DNA of 59,960 bases from Oscillospiraceae bacterium (GCA_017403885.1 JAFRDM010000072.1:1-59960), one strand, 5' to 3'. Counted from the first letter of the stretch, positions 8,187 to 16,601 are shown. Numbers and translations are program-made. Notes: generated by a model not told the origin, from the letters alone.

Positions 8187-8741
8187 ATGACCTATGAAAT
8201 CGACATCGCCGGCCTCAAGCGGGATCTTCCCATCTGCAGGGTCACCGACGATCTGTACATCGGCGCCTTCGTCATGTTCGGCGACGTCGAGCTGACGGTG
8301 CACTGTGCCGAGCAGCTTTTGAAGCTCGCGCCGGAATATGATTACCTCATCGCGCCCGAGGCCAAGGCCATCCCCCTGCTCTACGAGATGGCGCGCCAGA
8401 GCGGCGCGGAGAAATACTTCCTCGCCCGCAAGGTCGCCAAGGCCTATATGTCCGGCGTGTTCGAGGTGAACGTCAAGTCCATCACCACCGAGGCCGTGCA
8501 GCGCCTGATCATCGACAGCGCCGACGCCGAGCAGATCCGCGGCAAGCGCATGCTGATCCTCGACGACGTGATCTCCACCGGCGAGAGCCTGCGCGCGATG
8601 GAAGAGCTGGTCACCGCCGCGGGCGGCATCGTCGCGGGCCGCATGGCCGTCCTGGCCGAGGGCGACGCGATCAAGCGCGACGACATCATCGTCCTCGCCC
8701 CGCTGCCCCTGTTCAACGCCGACGGCAGCGTCAAGGCCTGA
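8187..8741 (+). CDS. Phosphoribosyltransferase family protein (adenine PRT-like)
   Basis: 184 residues, about the length of adenine phosphoribosyltransferase. The PRPP-binding motif is clear: MLILDDVISTGESL (residues about 125-138). An upstream loop with APEAKAIPLLYEMAR and a basic FLARK stretch corresponds to the region that contacts pyrophosphate in type I PRTases. Expected to join a purine base to PRPP in salvage, but the base-recognition hood is not diagnostic. RBS GGGAGGAA before ATG 8187. Flanked by a promoter and a strong terminator, so it is monocistronic. Confidence 0.8.
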   Translation: MTYEIDIAGLKRDLPICRVTDDLYIGAFVMFGDVELTVHCAEQLLKLAPEYDYLIAPEAKAIPLLYEMARQSGAEKYFLARKVAKAYMSGVFEVNVKSITTEAVQRLIIDSADAEQIRGKRMLILDDVISTGESLRAMEELVTAAGGIVAGRMAVLAEGDAIKRDDIIVLAPLPLFNADGSVKA

Positions 8742-8763
8742 GAGCCTCCGCATTCAGCCTCAA

Positions 8764-8793
8764 ACACCTCCGGGACTTTCCCGGAGGTGTTTT
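8764..8793 (+). terminator. Strong terminator
   Basis: Perfect 11-bp stem ACACCTCCGGG/CCCGGAGGTGT with loop ACTTT, extended by A-T pairs and a T run. Confidence 0.9.
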
Positions 8794-8796
8794 CGT

Positions 8797-8853
8797 ATTA
8801 AGAAAATCTTAATCCGTTCCCTACTTGGAACTTAAACTTATTTATCGTACAAT
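8797..8853 (+). promoter_or_regulatory. Promoter of the two-component operon, with upstream palindrome
   Basis: Core promoter TTGGAA (8825-8830), 17 bases, TACAAT (8848-8853). Upstream lies the perfect palindrome ATTAAGA-AAA-TCTTAAT (8797-8813), and CTTAA is repeated again at 8831. These are candidate sites for autoregulation by the response regulator. Confidence 0.55.
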
Positions 8854-8873
8854 GACGGCGAGAGGTGAGGGAC

Positions 8874-9569
8874 TTGTACAACATTCTGATCTGCGACGAC
8901 GAGAAGGACATCGTCTCCGCGCTGAAGATCTATCTCGAGGCCGAGGGCTATACGACCTTCGCCGCCTATGACGGGCGCGAGGCGCTGGACGTGCTGCGGC
9001 GCGAGAAGATCCATCTGGTGCTCATGGACGTGATGATGCCCGCGCTCGACGGCATCGCCGCCACGGCGAAGCTGCGCGAGGAGAGCAACGTCCCGGTCAT
9101 CCTGCTCACGGCCAAGAGCGAGGACACCGACAAGGTGCTCGGGCTCAACGTCGGGGCGGACGACTACGTCACCAAGCCCTTCAACCCGGTCGAGCTCTGC
9201 GCCCGCGTAAGATCGCAGCTGCGGCGCTACATGCAGCTCGGCGGCGGGAAGGAGGACGACGGCGTTCTCACGATCGGCGCGGTCAGTCTCGACGAGAAGG
9301 CAAAGGAGGTCCGGCGCGACGGAGAGACGGTCGCCCTCACGCCGACGGAATACGAGATCCTGCGCTTTCTGATGCGCCATGCGGGCGAGGTCTTTTCCCC
9401 GCGCGAGCTCTACCGCCGCGTCTGGAACGGCGAGCCCTACGGCGCGGAGAACACCGTATCGGTCCATATCCGCCACATCAGGGAAAAGCTGGAGCTCAAC
9501 CCGGCCGAGCCGCGCTGGATCAAGGCCGTGTGGGGCCGGGGCTATAAGTTTGAAAGGAGCGGGACATGA
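8874..9569 (+). CDS. OmpR/PhoB-family response regulator
   Basis: 231 residues: receiver domain (residues 1-120) with the acidic pair in ICDDEKD, phosphoacceptor Asp52 in LVLMDVMMP, Thr in LLTAK and Lys in VTKPF; then a winged-helix DNA-binding domain ending with VWGRGYKFE. TTG 8874 is preferred because GAGGTG lies 6 bases upstream; GTG 8865 is an alternative giving three more residues. The stop overlaps the kinase start (ATGA), so the two are translationally coupled. Regulon unknown. Confidence 0.93.
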   Translation: MYNILICDDEKDIVSALKIYLEAEGYTTFAAYDGREALDVLRREKIHLVLMDVMMPALDGIAATAKLREESNVPVILLTAKSEDTDKVLGLNVGADDYVTKPFNPVELCARVRSQLRRYMQLGGGKEDDGVLTIGAVSLDEKAKEVRRDGETVALTPTEYEILRFLMRHAGEVFSPRELYRRVWNGEPYGAENTVSVHIRHIREKLELNPAEPRWIKAVWGRGYKFERSGT

Positions 9570-11647
9570 ACAGACTCAAAGGCAGTCTCTTTGCCAAAAC
9601 GCTTGCGGTCATCCTCTTCTGCGCGCTGTGCCTGAGCTTTGCCTCAAGCGCGCTGGCCGTCGGGCTGCTCTATACCGCGGACTATTACGGCCGCGGGACC
9701 GATACGGCGAGAGAGCGTTTGGCACAGTCGCTCTGCGCGGACGAGGGGCAGAGGATCGCGTGGCTTGACCCCGTGAACGGAGCGGAAGAGTCGACGGAGC
9801 TTCCCTCTTACGGGAATTTTCGCTATGAAGTCTTTGACGTGAACGGCGTTCTGCGCCTGTCAAACTACGAGGGCGAAGCGACGCTCGGCTCTTCCGTGCA
9901 CAGCTGCGGCTTCTGGTATTCGTTCAGCGAGCACGCCTACGGGACGCTCTGGGGCGAGGAAGCGGATACGGCACAGCCTGTCCCGGCCCAAACCGACGGG
10001 GAGACGGCGCAAACAGACACGCAGGCCGAGGAGCCCTCGGGAGTCTCGCAGCCCGCGCAGTTTGAGAAGCCGCTGCCGTCTGCCGAGGTCACGCCGACGC
10101 CGCGCCCGGCGGTCCCGGGCGATATCTATGACGAACCGCGGGGCCGGGTCGTAAACTATACGGTGGTCTGCTACCTGCTGCGCGACATGACGGAAGAAGA
10201 CGGCGCACGGTTTCAGATGCGCAGCCTCGACTTCGCCGCAGCCAACAGTCGGATGCTGGCGCTCACAGCGGGAGCAAGCGCTCTGCTCGCTCTGCTGATC
10301 TTCATCTTCCTGCTGCGCGCGGCCGGACACCGCAGAGACACCGACGAGATCAGGGCCTCCTTCGTAGAAAAGATCCCCTTTGATCTGTTCACGGCTCTGG
10401 TCGCCTTCGCAGGCATAGGCGTCCTGTTTGTGTTCGTCGACAGCGTCGATTATCTGTCTCTGTCGCACAGCGTCGCGTTTCATCTCGGCGTCGCCGCGGT
10501 CATGTTCGTGCTCGGCACGCTGCTCTTCCTGCTGTGGTGCATGAGCCTTGCCGTGCGTGTCAAGCAAAAGACGCTCATCCGCGGCACGATCCTGTATAAG
10601 CTGCTGCGCCTGATTTGGCGCGCCGCAAAAGCCCTGTGGGGCTGGCTGAAAATGATCCTCACCGGTATCCCGCTCGTCTGGCGCGGGCTGCTGATCCTCT
10701 GCGGCGCGGAGTTCATCGGCTTACTGGTGTTTGCGGCAAGTCCGCGCAGATCGGGGCCGGCGGGCCTGCTGATCAATCTCTTCCTCTTCTTCCCCCTTGC
10801 GCTGTGGGCGCTCATCAGCGCACGGAAGCTGCGGATGGGGGCAAGTGAGATCGCAAAGGGCAACACAGCCTACCGCATCGACACGAAGTATCTCTTCGGC
10901 GAGTTCCGCCGCCACGCGGACGATCTCAACGCCATCCAGTCTGGCATTTCCCGCGCGGTGGAGGAGCGGCTGCGCAGCGAGCGCATGAAAACCGAGCTGA
11001 TCACCAACGTCTCGCACGACATCAAGACGCCGCTGACCTCGATCGTCAGCTACGTCGATCTGCTCTCCAAGGAGGAGATCGACAACGAAAAAGCCAAAGA
11101 ATATATCGAGGTGCTGCAGCGGCAGAGCGCGCGGCTCAAAAAGCTGACGGACGACCTCGTCGAGGCCTCCAAGGCCTCCTCCGGCGCGCTGGGCGTGACG
11201 ATCGAGAACTGCTCCTTGAGCGTGATGCTCGAACAGGCGGCGGGGGAGTACGGCGAGAAGCTGGCGGAGAGGGGACTGGAGCTCGTTCTCCGCAAGCCGG
11301 AAAAAGAAGTCATGGCGCGCGCCGACGCGCGGCACACCCAGCGTATCTTCGACAACCTCATGAACAACATCCTCAAATACGCCCTGCCCGGCACGCGGGT
11401 CTATCTCGAGCTGACCGAGGGCGAGAGCGGCCCGGCGGTGATCTTCCGCAACACCTCGCGCAGCGAGATCGTACAGAGCCCCGAAGAGCTGACGGAGCGC
11501 TTCGTGCGCGGCGACGCTTCGCGCTCGTCCGAGGGCAGCGGTCTGGGCCTTTCGATCGCGCGCAGCCTGGCCGAGCTGCAGGGCGGCAGCCTTGCGGTCA
11601 CGGTGGACGGCGACCTGTTCAAGGTCACGCTCTGCTTTGCCGGATAA
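9566..11647 (+). CDS. Membrane sensor histidine kinase
   Basis: 693 residues. One N-terminal membrane segment (about 10-33), an extracytoplasmic region of about 190 residues with a Gln/Thr/Glu/Pro-rich low-complexity stretch, then several more membrane segments between about 225 and 430. The cytoplasmic part has the dimerisation helix with SHDIKTP (phosphoacceptor His484) and an HATPase domain with N-box NNILKY and GSGLGLSIA. The long multi-helix region between the sensor loop and the kinase core is unusual and may sense a membrane signal. Partner of the regulator at 8874; a strong terminator follows. Confidence 0.92.
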   Translation: MNRLKGSLFAKTLAVILFCALCLSFASSALAVGLLYTADYYGRGTDTARERLAQSLCADEGQRIAWLDPVNGAEESTELPSYGNFRYEVFDVNGVLRLSNYEGEATLGSSVHSCGFWYSFSEHAYGTLWGEEADTAQPVPAQTDGETAQTDTQAEEPSGVSQPAQFEKPLPSAEVTPTPRPAVPGDIYDEPRGRVVNYTVVCYLLRDMTEEDGARFQMRSLDFAAANSRMLALTAGASALLALLIFIFLLRAAGHRRDTDEIRASFVEKIPFDLFTALVAFAGIGVLFVFVDSVDYLSLSHSVAFHLGVAAVMFVLGTLLFLLWCMSLAVRVKQKTLIRGTILYKLLRLIWRAAKALWGWLKMILTGIPLVWRGLLILCGAEFIGLLVFAASPRRSGPAGLLINLFLFFPLALWALISARKLRMGASEIAKGNTAYRIDTKYLFGEFRRHADDLNAIQSGISRAVEERLRSERMKTELITNVSHDIKTPLTSIVSYVDLLSKEEIDNEKAKEYIEVLQRQSARLKKLTDDLVEASKASSGALGVTIENCSLSVMLEQAAGEYGEKLAERGLELVLRKPEKEVMARADARHTQRIFDNLMNNILKYALPGTRVYLELTEGESGPAVIFRNTSRSEIVQSPEELTERFVRGDASRSSEGSGLGLSIARSLAELQGGSLAVTVDGDLFKVTLCFAG

Positions 11648-11660
11648 AGAACGACAAAAA

Positions 11661-11699
11661 ACGCGCGGAGAGCTTCTTTTGCTCTCCGCGCGTTTTTTT
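11661..11699 (+). terminator. Terminator of the two-component operon
   Basis: Perfect 13-bp stem (11661-11673 with 11681-11693), 7-base loop, seven T residues. Confidence 0.93.
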
Positions 11700-11700
11700 A

Positions 11701-11728
11701 TTGACTTCATGGGATAATCTGCTATGCT
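11701..11728 (+). promoter_or_regulatory. Promoter of the APC permease gene
   Basis: TTGACT, 16 bases, TATGCT. It starts immediately after the T run of the preceding terminator. TATGCT recurs 5 bases further on as an alternative -10. Confidence 0.55.
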
Positions 11729-11774
11729 ATGCTTTGTTCCCAATTATTTTCCAAAAAGAGAGGAAGGAATTCAA

Positions 11775-13217
11775 TTGAGCAATAACACGATGGAAAAGCG
11801 CTACGGTCTGCCGACCGCGATCTCGATGGTCATCGGCATCGTCATCGGCTCCGGCGTGTTCATCAAGGGCGGCAAGGTCCTCGCGCTCACGAGCGGCAAC
11901 ATGCTGCAGGGCGTGCTGGTCGTCGCGCTGGTCGGCCTGATCTGCATCATCTGCTCGCTCGTTTTCGCCGAGCTGGGTTCGAAGTTCGAAAAGGTCAACG
12001 GCGTCGTCGACTACGCCGAGATCGCGCTGGGCGAGAACTACGCCTATTACGTCGGCTGGTTCATGACCACGATCTACTATCCCTGTCTCGCGGCGATCCT
12101 GGCCTTTTTCTCGGCCGTGTTCTTCTGCGAGCTCTGCGGCATGCCGGCGATGGACTTCGCAAACGGCACCGTCAGCTCCCAGGCGCTGGGCCTCGGCGCG
12201 GGCTTTCTGATGCTGGGCTACGGCGTCAACATGATCAGCCCCAAGCTCGCCGGCAAGCTGCAGGTCAGCATGACGGTCATCAAGCTCGTCCCGCTGCTGC
12301 TCATGGCCGTGGTCGGCATCATCGTCGGTCTGAGCTCGGGCGCCACCGCGCGCGTGCTCGACTATGTCAACAGCGCCGAGTACGCCGCCGCCACCGCGGG
12401 CAAGAGCGCCTTTTCGGGCGTGCTCTCGGGCGTGGCCTCCTTCGCCTTCGCCTATGAGGGCTGGATCATCGCCACGACGATCAACGCCGAGCTCAAGGAC
12501 GCCAAGCGCAATCTGCCCATCGCGCTGATCCTCGGCTCGCTCTTCTGCACCGTGCTCTACTGCCTGTACATCTTCGCGATGAGCTCCATCGGCGACGTCG
12601 GCACGATCATCGGCACCTGGCCCCTCGGCGAGGCGCTGCCGCGCATCGCCTTCTCCAACATCTTCGGCAACGTCATCGGCACGATCGTCTACGCCTTCAT
12701 CACGGTCGGCTGTCTGGGCGTTATGAACGGGCTGATCATGGGCTCCTGCCGCGGCATGTATTCGCTTTCGGCACGCAAGCTCGGCCCGCGGCCGGAGTTC
12801 TACGGCAAGGTCGACGAGCAGAACAACTTTGTCATCAAATCGGGCATCGTCGGCATGATGCTGGGCGGCTTCTGGTACGCCTGGACCGCCGTGCTGTGGA
12901 TGTACGGCCCCGACTTCATGGGCGGCCTGCACGCCAGCGAGTGGATCGGCTGGGAGCCGGACGAGATCTCGGTCATCAACCTGTACGCGATGTATATCCC
13001 GATGTTTGCCGCGATCATGTTCAAGTGCAGGGACTTCGGCTTCTTCAAGCGCTTCGTCCTGCCCGCGCTGGGCATTTTGTGCTGTTTGCTCATGTGCTAT
13101 TGCTGCTGGGTCGGCAAGGGCTATAAGCAGATCTTCGGCTATCTGATCTTCCTGGCCCTCGTGCTTTTCATCGGCGGCCTGTTCAAGAACAGCGGCAGGA
13201 AGAAAGCGGAAAAGTGA
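11775..13217 (+). CDS. APC superfamily amino acid permease
   Basis: 480 residues with about 12 transmembrane segments. The first helix holds the unwound substrate-binding signature GIVIGSGVFIKGG of the amino acid/polyamine/organocation family; a later helix contains FAFAYEGWIIATTINAEL, the usual APC segment. Start TTG 11775 has GAGGAAGG 8 bases upstream; longer in-frame starts lie inside the promoter. Substrate unknown. Monocistronic, between a promoter and a terminator. Confidence 0.9.
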   Translation: MSNNTMEKRYGLPTAISMVIGIVIGSGVFIKGGKVLALTSGNMLQGVLVVALVGLICIICSLVFAELGSKFEKVNGVVDYAEIALGENYAYYVGWFMTTIYYPCLAAILAFFSAVFFCELCGMPAMDFANGTVSSQALGLGAGFLMLGYGVNMISPKLAGKLQVSMTVIKLVPLLLMAVVGIIVGLSSGATARVLDYVNSAEYAAATAGKSAFSGVLSGVASFAFAYEGWIIATTINAELKDAKRNLPIALILGSLFCTVLYCLYIFAMSSIGDVGTIIGTWPLGEALPRIAFSNIFGNVIGTIVYAFITVGCLGVMNGLIMGSCRGMYSLSARKLGPRPEFYGKVDEQNNFVIKSGIVGMMLGGFWYAWTAVLWMYGPDFMGGLHASEWIGWEPDEISVINLYAMYIPMFAAIMFKCRDFGFFKRFVLPALGILCCLLMCYCCWVGKGYKQIFGYLIFLALVLFIGGLFKNSGRKKAEK

Positions 13218-13227
13218 AGAATGAAAA

Positions 13228-13255
13228 AGAACCGGTCGCCGACCGGTTCTTTTTT
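13228..13255 (+). terminator. Terminator of the permease gene
   Basis: 10-bp stem AGAACCGGTC/GACCGGTTCT with a 3-base loop and a run of T residues. Confidence 0.88.
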
Positions 13256-13295
13256 GCCTTTGTTCAGTTTTCCGCGGGTCACGGGAATGATGCTG

Positions 13296-13361
13296 TTGAC
13301 TTGTTGTTCATTCCGGCATATCGCCCTTTCTATAGGTGGGACAAAGAAGCGGCCTCTGTCC
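13296..13361. repeat. Imperfect direct repeat, copy 1
   Basis: Starts TTGACTTGTTGTTCATTC and continues with CCTTTCTATNGGTGGGACA. It matches 13911-13974 over about 65 bases, with a divergent middle. Each copy lies just 3' of one of the two leftward small genes. Confidence 0.7.
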
Positions 13362-13381
13362 TATTAATCGTCTTCTGTCCC

Positions 13382-13897
13382 TCAGTTGGGCTTTCTGTAT
13401 CGATTAAACTTCGGATACAGTTGGCTTATCACTTCTTCAACGTTCCGCTGCTCCGACACGTAGAGAAAAGTATCTGTCAGTCGGGCCATACGTGTCAAAG
13501 CAAGATAACTGCAATCTCCGCTCAACGGTTTTGTGCTGAAATAGAAAAATTTTTTCTTTCTGCCGATGTACGTGTAGTGATAGAAAAAACCGCAGCAGCA
13601 AATGTTTTCCCAAAGGATTGTTTTTTTCTTCGAAAAAACAGAGTAAACCGTAATACCTTTTTCATCTGCTCGGAAGATTGACAACATGAGAAGCAATCCC
13701 AGAACCAAAAATAATACGAGAAGGATAAAGATCCAAAATATAAACTCATATCCTGGCCCGCCTATCTTTCTGTCAGGTAAAAGAACCGAGAATAATACAA
13801 GCAGAATGATCAGAACCATTAGTAACAAATAATGGGAAATGGAGACAGGGTCGTTTACGAAGAAATAATGTGCGGAAGAGGGATTCTTTCTTCTCAC
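13382..13897 (-). CDS. Small membrane protein, unknown function, low GC
   Basis: 171 residues: a polar N-terminus, two strong transmembrane segments (about 22-41 and 49-72), then a roughly 95-residue cytoplasmic part with alternating strands (GITVYSVFSKKKTILWENI) that resembles a bacterial PH-like domain; that fold is inferred from pattern only. GTG 13897 follows AAGGAG at good spacing. Base composition is far more AT-rich than the neighbourhood. The gene at 13984 has the same layout, so the two look like diverged tandem duplicates. Confidence 0.65.
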   Translation of the reverse strand: MRRKNPSSAHYFFVNDPVSISHYLLLMVLIILLVLFSVLLPDRKIGGPGYEFIFWIFILLVLFLVLGLLLMLSIFRADEKGITVYSVFSKKKTILWENICCCGFFYHYTYIGRKKKFFYFSTKPLSGDCSYLALTRMARLTDTFLYVSEQRNVEEVISQLYPKFNRYRKPN

Positions 13898-13910
13898 TTT
13901 ATCATTCTCC

Positions 13911-13974
13911 TTGACTTGTTGTTCATTCTTTTGTCATCCTTTCTATCGGTGGGACAGAGAATCGTCCCTTGTCC
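13911..13974. repeat. Imperfect direct repeat, copy 2
   Basis: Second copy of the element at 13296-13361, lying between the two small membrane protein genes and covering the ribosome-binding region of the 13897 gene. Confidence 0.7.
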
Positions 13975-13978
13975 CACC
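13948..13978. repeat. REP-like palindrome
   Basis: Perfect 9-bp arms GGTGGGACA and TGTCCCACC around 13 bases. A degenerate form occurs in copy 1 near 13334-13361. No T run follows on either strand, so it reads as a dispersed palindrome rather than a terminator. Confidence 0.6.
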
Positions 13979-13983
13979 ATGCT

Positions 13984-14421
13984 TCAGGACACACTCGTCT
14001 CAGGATGAAAAAATGACGCATGTCTGAGTAGAATTTTCCGTGCTTCTGTATAGTTTTTGTAGCCACTTAAGATGGATATTTTATCTCCATTATAGAAAAC
14101 AATAACGATTTCTTTTTGATTTCCGCGTGAAATTAAATGCTTGTATTCTTTTATTACTTGGATTTCTGAATACGAATAATTGCTTTTTTGGAGAATGCCT
14201 TTTCTTTGAATACTATCTTCAGAAAAAACAATTTTCCAACAGAAATAGTCAGTCAAAAGGATGGATGCTACAAGAAAAAACCATATCGAGAAAAACAGAA
14301 CAGTCCATATACGATGCGAAATTGCAATATGCACAAAGAAAAGTCCAGGACAAAATGTAATTATACATCCTATAATTACGGGAGTGGAAGATCGTCTAAC
14401 TATTATTTTGTCTTTTTTCAT
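13984..14421 (-). CDS. Small membrane protein, unknown function, low GC
   Basis: 145 residues with two transmembrane segments (about 12-34 and 38-60) followed by a strand-rich cytoplasmic region (WKIVFSEDSIQRKGIL, later EIVIVFYNGDKISIL), again PH-like in pattern. ATG 14421 is chosen because AGGGG lies 7 bases upstream; a GTG at 14439 would add six residues. Very AT-rich coding sequence, unlike YolD immediately upstream, which suggests acquisition from another genome. Confidence 0.65.
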   Translation of the reverse strand: MKKDKIIVRRSSTPVIIGCIITFCPGLFFVHIAISHRIWTVLFFSIWFFLVASILLTDYFCWKIVFSEDSIQRKGILQKSNYSYSEIQVIKEYKHLISRGNQKEIVIVFYNGDKISILSGYKNYTEARKILLRHASFFHPETSVS

Positions 14422-14444
14422 TGTGTTACCCCTACACACTATGC

Positions 14445-14846
14445 TTACATCCTCTCGATCGAGACGATGTCGGCGAGGGGGATCTTTTTCCCGCTCGTGA
14501 GAAAAAGCGCCGCGGCGTATTCGTCGATCTTCTTCACGCGGCCGCGGACGGTCTCATAGCGGCCGCCCGCCTTTTTTTCGTCCGGAACAAAAAAGCGGAT
14601 CTCCGCCTCCGGCTCGTCCGCGATCGCCGCGGCGATCGCGCGCAGCCTCTCGTCCAGCGCCTCGAGCGCGTCGTGCCCCAGCTCCACGCGCGCATCGGTC
14701 AGACGGGCGCTCTCCGCCACGATCTCCTCATAGCCGGTGAGCGCGGCGAAGGAGGAAAACTGGGCCGCGCGCTCGGCGCGGGGCATGGGCGGATGCGTGC
14801 GTGAGACGGGGCGGGAAAGGTGAAGGATGTCGTCGTATTTGCCCAA
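14445..14846 (-). CDS. YolD-like protein
   Basis: 133 residues. The N-terminus (KYDDILHLSRPVS, then MPRAERAAQFSSFAALTGY) is the signature of the YolD-like family found beside UmuC/DinB-type polymerases in Firmicutes; the C-terminal half is a small strand-rich domain ending with GKKIPLADIVSIE. TTG 14846 follows GGAGG, which overlaps the end of the polymerase gene 13 bases away, so both are made from one transcript. The family is thought to act with the polymerase in the response to DNA damage; its biochemistry is not settled. Confidence 0.85.
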   Translation of the reverse strand: MGKYDDILHLSRPVSRTHPPMPRAERAAQFSSFAALTGYEEIVAESARLTDARVELGHDALEALDERLRAIAAAIADEPEAEIRFFVPDEKKAGGRYETVRGRVKKIDEYAAALFLTSGKKIPLADIVSIERM

Positions 14847-14859
14847 TGCTCCCGCCTCC

Positions 14860-16389
14860 TTACGCTTTGTGGCCGCCGATCTGGCGGTTGCGCTCTCTCG
14901 CCGTGGCGCCCTTTTCCAGATTGGTGCCCTTCAAAATGGCGTTCTTGCCGTATTTTTTCTTGATATCCAGCATCACCTGCTGGCGCTTGCGCTCGTCCGC
15001 AAGCGCCGCTTTTTCCGCGGCGCGCTCTTCCGCCGTGTCTTCCATCTGCGCAAAGAGATCCATCTGCCCTTCGTCCTCGCGCCCGACACAGCTCTCGTCC
15101 CTGATCTCGCCGGCGCCGATCGTGACGCGCCGGATGAACAGCGCCGGGTCGGCGATGCGGTCGTAGAGCGCGAGCATGGCCTCGGTGATCTGTCTGGTCG
15201 AGGAGCTGTAACGCGGCAGCCGGACCGAGCCGTGCGCGCTTTTGGGGGCCTTGCGGCCGTAATGATCGCGCTCGGTCTGCGCGGCGTACTCCCTTGCCAG
15301 CCCCTCGTCGGCGAGGGAGAGACGGTCGTAGTTGATATACAGCTCGATCAGGTCGGTCACCAGCGCCTTGTCGACAAGATCGAGCACCATCTGCTCGGTC
15401 ATCTCGCGCACGATCAGCCGGGCCTTGTCAAAGGGATATGGGGTCATCAGGACCTGGGAGGTGCTGATGCTGTGCGAAGAGGGGCGATAGGCCTTGATGT
15501 CGGAGATCAGGCAGCTCTCGCAGCCCCAGGCGTGGTCGATCAGCAGCTCGGCGTTGACGCCGAAGAGACGGTAGAGCAGCTCTTCGTTGTGCGGCGCGTT
15601 CGCGTCGCCGAGCGAGCAGCGCGCCACGTCGCCCATTGTGTAAAGACCGTGGTCCTCCAGCTTTTTCGCGATGCCGCGGCCCACGCGCCAGAAGTCCGTC
15701 AGCGGGCGGTGGTCCCACAGCGCGCGGCGATAGCTCATCTCGTCGAGCTCGGCGATGCGCACGCCGTCGCGGTCGGGCTTCATGCGCTTGGCCATGACGT
15801 CCATCGCGACCTTCGCCAGATACAGGTTCGTCCCGACGCCGACGGTGGCCGTGATGCCCGTGGTATCGAGCACGTCGCGCACGATGAGCATCGCGAACTC
15901 CCGCGCGCTGACGCCGCGCGTGCGCAGATAGTCCGTCGCGTCAAGGAAGATCTCGTCGATGGAATAGACGTGGATATCCTCCGGCGCGGCGTATTTGAGA
16001 TAGATCTTGTAGATGCGCGTGCTGTAGTCCATGTAATAGGCCATGCGCGGCGGCGCCACGATGTAATCGAGCGCAAGCGAGCCGTCCTTTGCGAGTTCGC
16101 TCGCAAGGTGTGAGCTGCCGGCGAATTCGCGCCCCGGGGCGCGGCTGCGGCGCTGCATATTGACCTCGCCCACGCGCTGCACGACCTCGAAGAGCCGCGC
16201 GCGCCCGGAGATGCCGTAGGCCTTCAGCGAGGGCGACACGGCCAGACAGATCGTCTTGTCGGTGCGCGTCGGGTCCGCCACGACCAGATGGGCGTCGAGC
16301 GGGTCAAGGCCGCGCTCGCGGCACTCGACCGAGGCGTAAAAGCTCTTGAGGTCGATCGCTATATAGGTCCGTGCCTCCGTCGTCCTCAC
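14860..16389 (-). CDS. Y-family DNA polymerase (UmuC/DinB-like)
   Basis: 509 residues. Lesion-bypass polymerase: catalytic motif YIAIDLKSFYASVE at the N-terminus supplies the first acidic residue and the steric-gate region, and YSIDEIFLDAT supplies the central acidic pair. The little-finger domain follows at about 260-400, and the C-terminal tail is basic (KKKYGKN, RERNRQIGG). GTG 16389 is the most upstream start compatible with the promoter at 16412-16440; its own Shine-Dalgarno is very close, so the exact start is uncertain. Co-transcribed with yolD. No Gram-positive LexA box was seen upstream. Confidence 0.9.
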   Translation of the reverse strand: MRTTEARTYIAIDLKSFYASVECRERGLDPLDAHLVVADPTRTDKTICLAVSPSLKAYGISGRARLFEVVQRVGEVNMQRRSRAPGREFAGSSHLASELAKDGSLALDYIVAPPRMAYYMDYSTRIYKIYLKYAAPEDIHVYSIDEIFLDATDYLRTRGVSAREFAMLIVRDVLDTTGITATVGVGTNLYLAKVAMDVMAKRMKPDRDGVRIAELDEMSYRRALWDHRPLTDFWRVGRGIAKKLEDHGLYTMGDVARCSLGDANAPHNEELLYRLFGVNAELLIDHAWGCESCLISDIKAYRPSSHSISTSQVLMTPYPFDKARLIVREMTEQMVLDLVDKALVTDLIELYINYDRLSLADEGLAREYAAQTERDHYGRKAPKSAHGSVRLPRYSSSTRQITEAMLALYDRIADPALFIRRVTIGAGEIRDESCVGREDEGQMDLFAQMEDTAEERAAEKAALADERKRQQVMLDIKKKYGKNAILKGTNLEKGATARERNRQIGGHKA

Positions 16390-16411
16390 CTCCCGCTGTG
16401 TTTCTGCTTTT

Positions 16412-16440
16412 ATCTTACCAGTATACCCGGAACATTGCAA
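16412..16440 (-). promoter_or_regulatory. Promoter of the polymerase-yolD operon
   Basis: Minus-strand TTGCAA, 17 bases, TAAGAT. The transcript would begin about 15-20 bases before the GTG start, giving a very short leader. Confidence 0.55.
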
Positions 16441-16500
16441 GCGATACGCCCGCCCGGCAGACCCGAAAACGGTACACAAACGGCCGCGGCGGGGAAGGGG

Positions 16501-16553
16501 GGAAAAATAAAAAACGATCGGAACGGGGCAGCTTTCACTGCCCCGCCCCGATC
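16501..16553 (-). terminator. Orphan terminator on the minus strand
   Basis: Hairpin of GATCGG and CGGGGCAG arms interrupted by a 2x2 internal loop (16516-16553). On the minus strand it is followed by GTTTTTTATTTTT. No annotated leftward gene lies upstream, so it either insulates the polymerase promoter from antisense transcription or ends a small RNA. Confidence 0.65.
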
Positions 16554-16583
16554 TTGTATAAGTGAGAGGAAAAAAGGAGAAAA

Positions 16584-16601
16584 ATGAAAAAGATTCTTTG
16601 A
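16584..16601 (+). other. Possible five-codon leader peptide
   Basis: AAGGAG, 4 bases, then ATG AAA AAG ATT CTT TGA (MKKIL). A ribosome site this good before so short a frame may be chance in an A-rich stretch. Confidence 0.15.

Noticed and set aside
16390..16470. LexA operator before the Y-family polymerase
   Set aside because: GAAC and GTTC-like half sites occur singly but never with the four-base spacing of the Gram-positive box.
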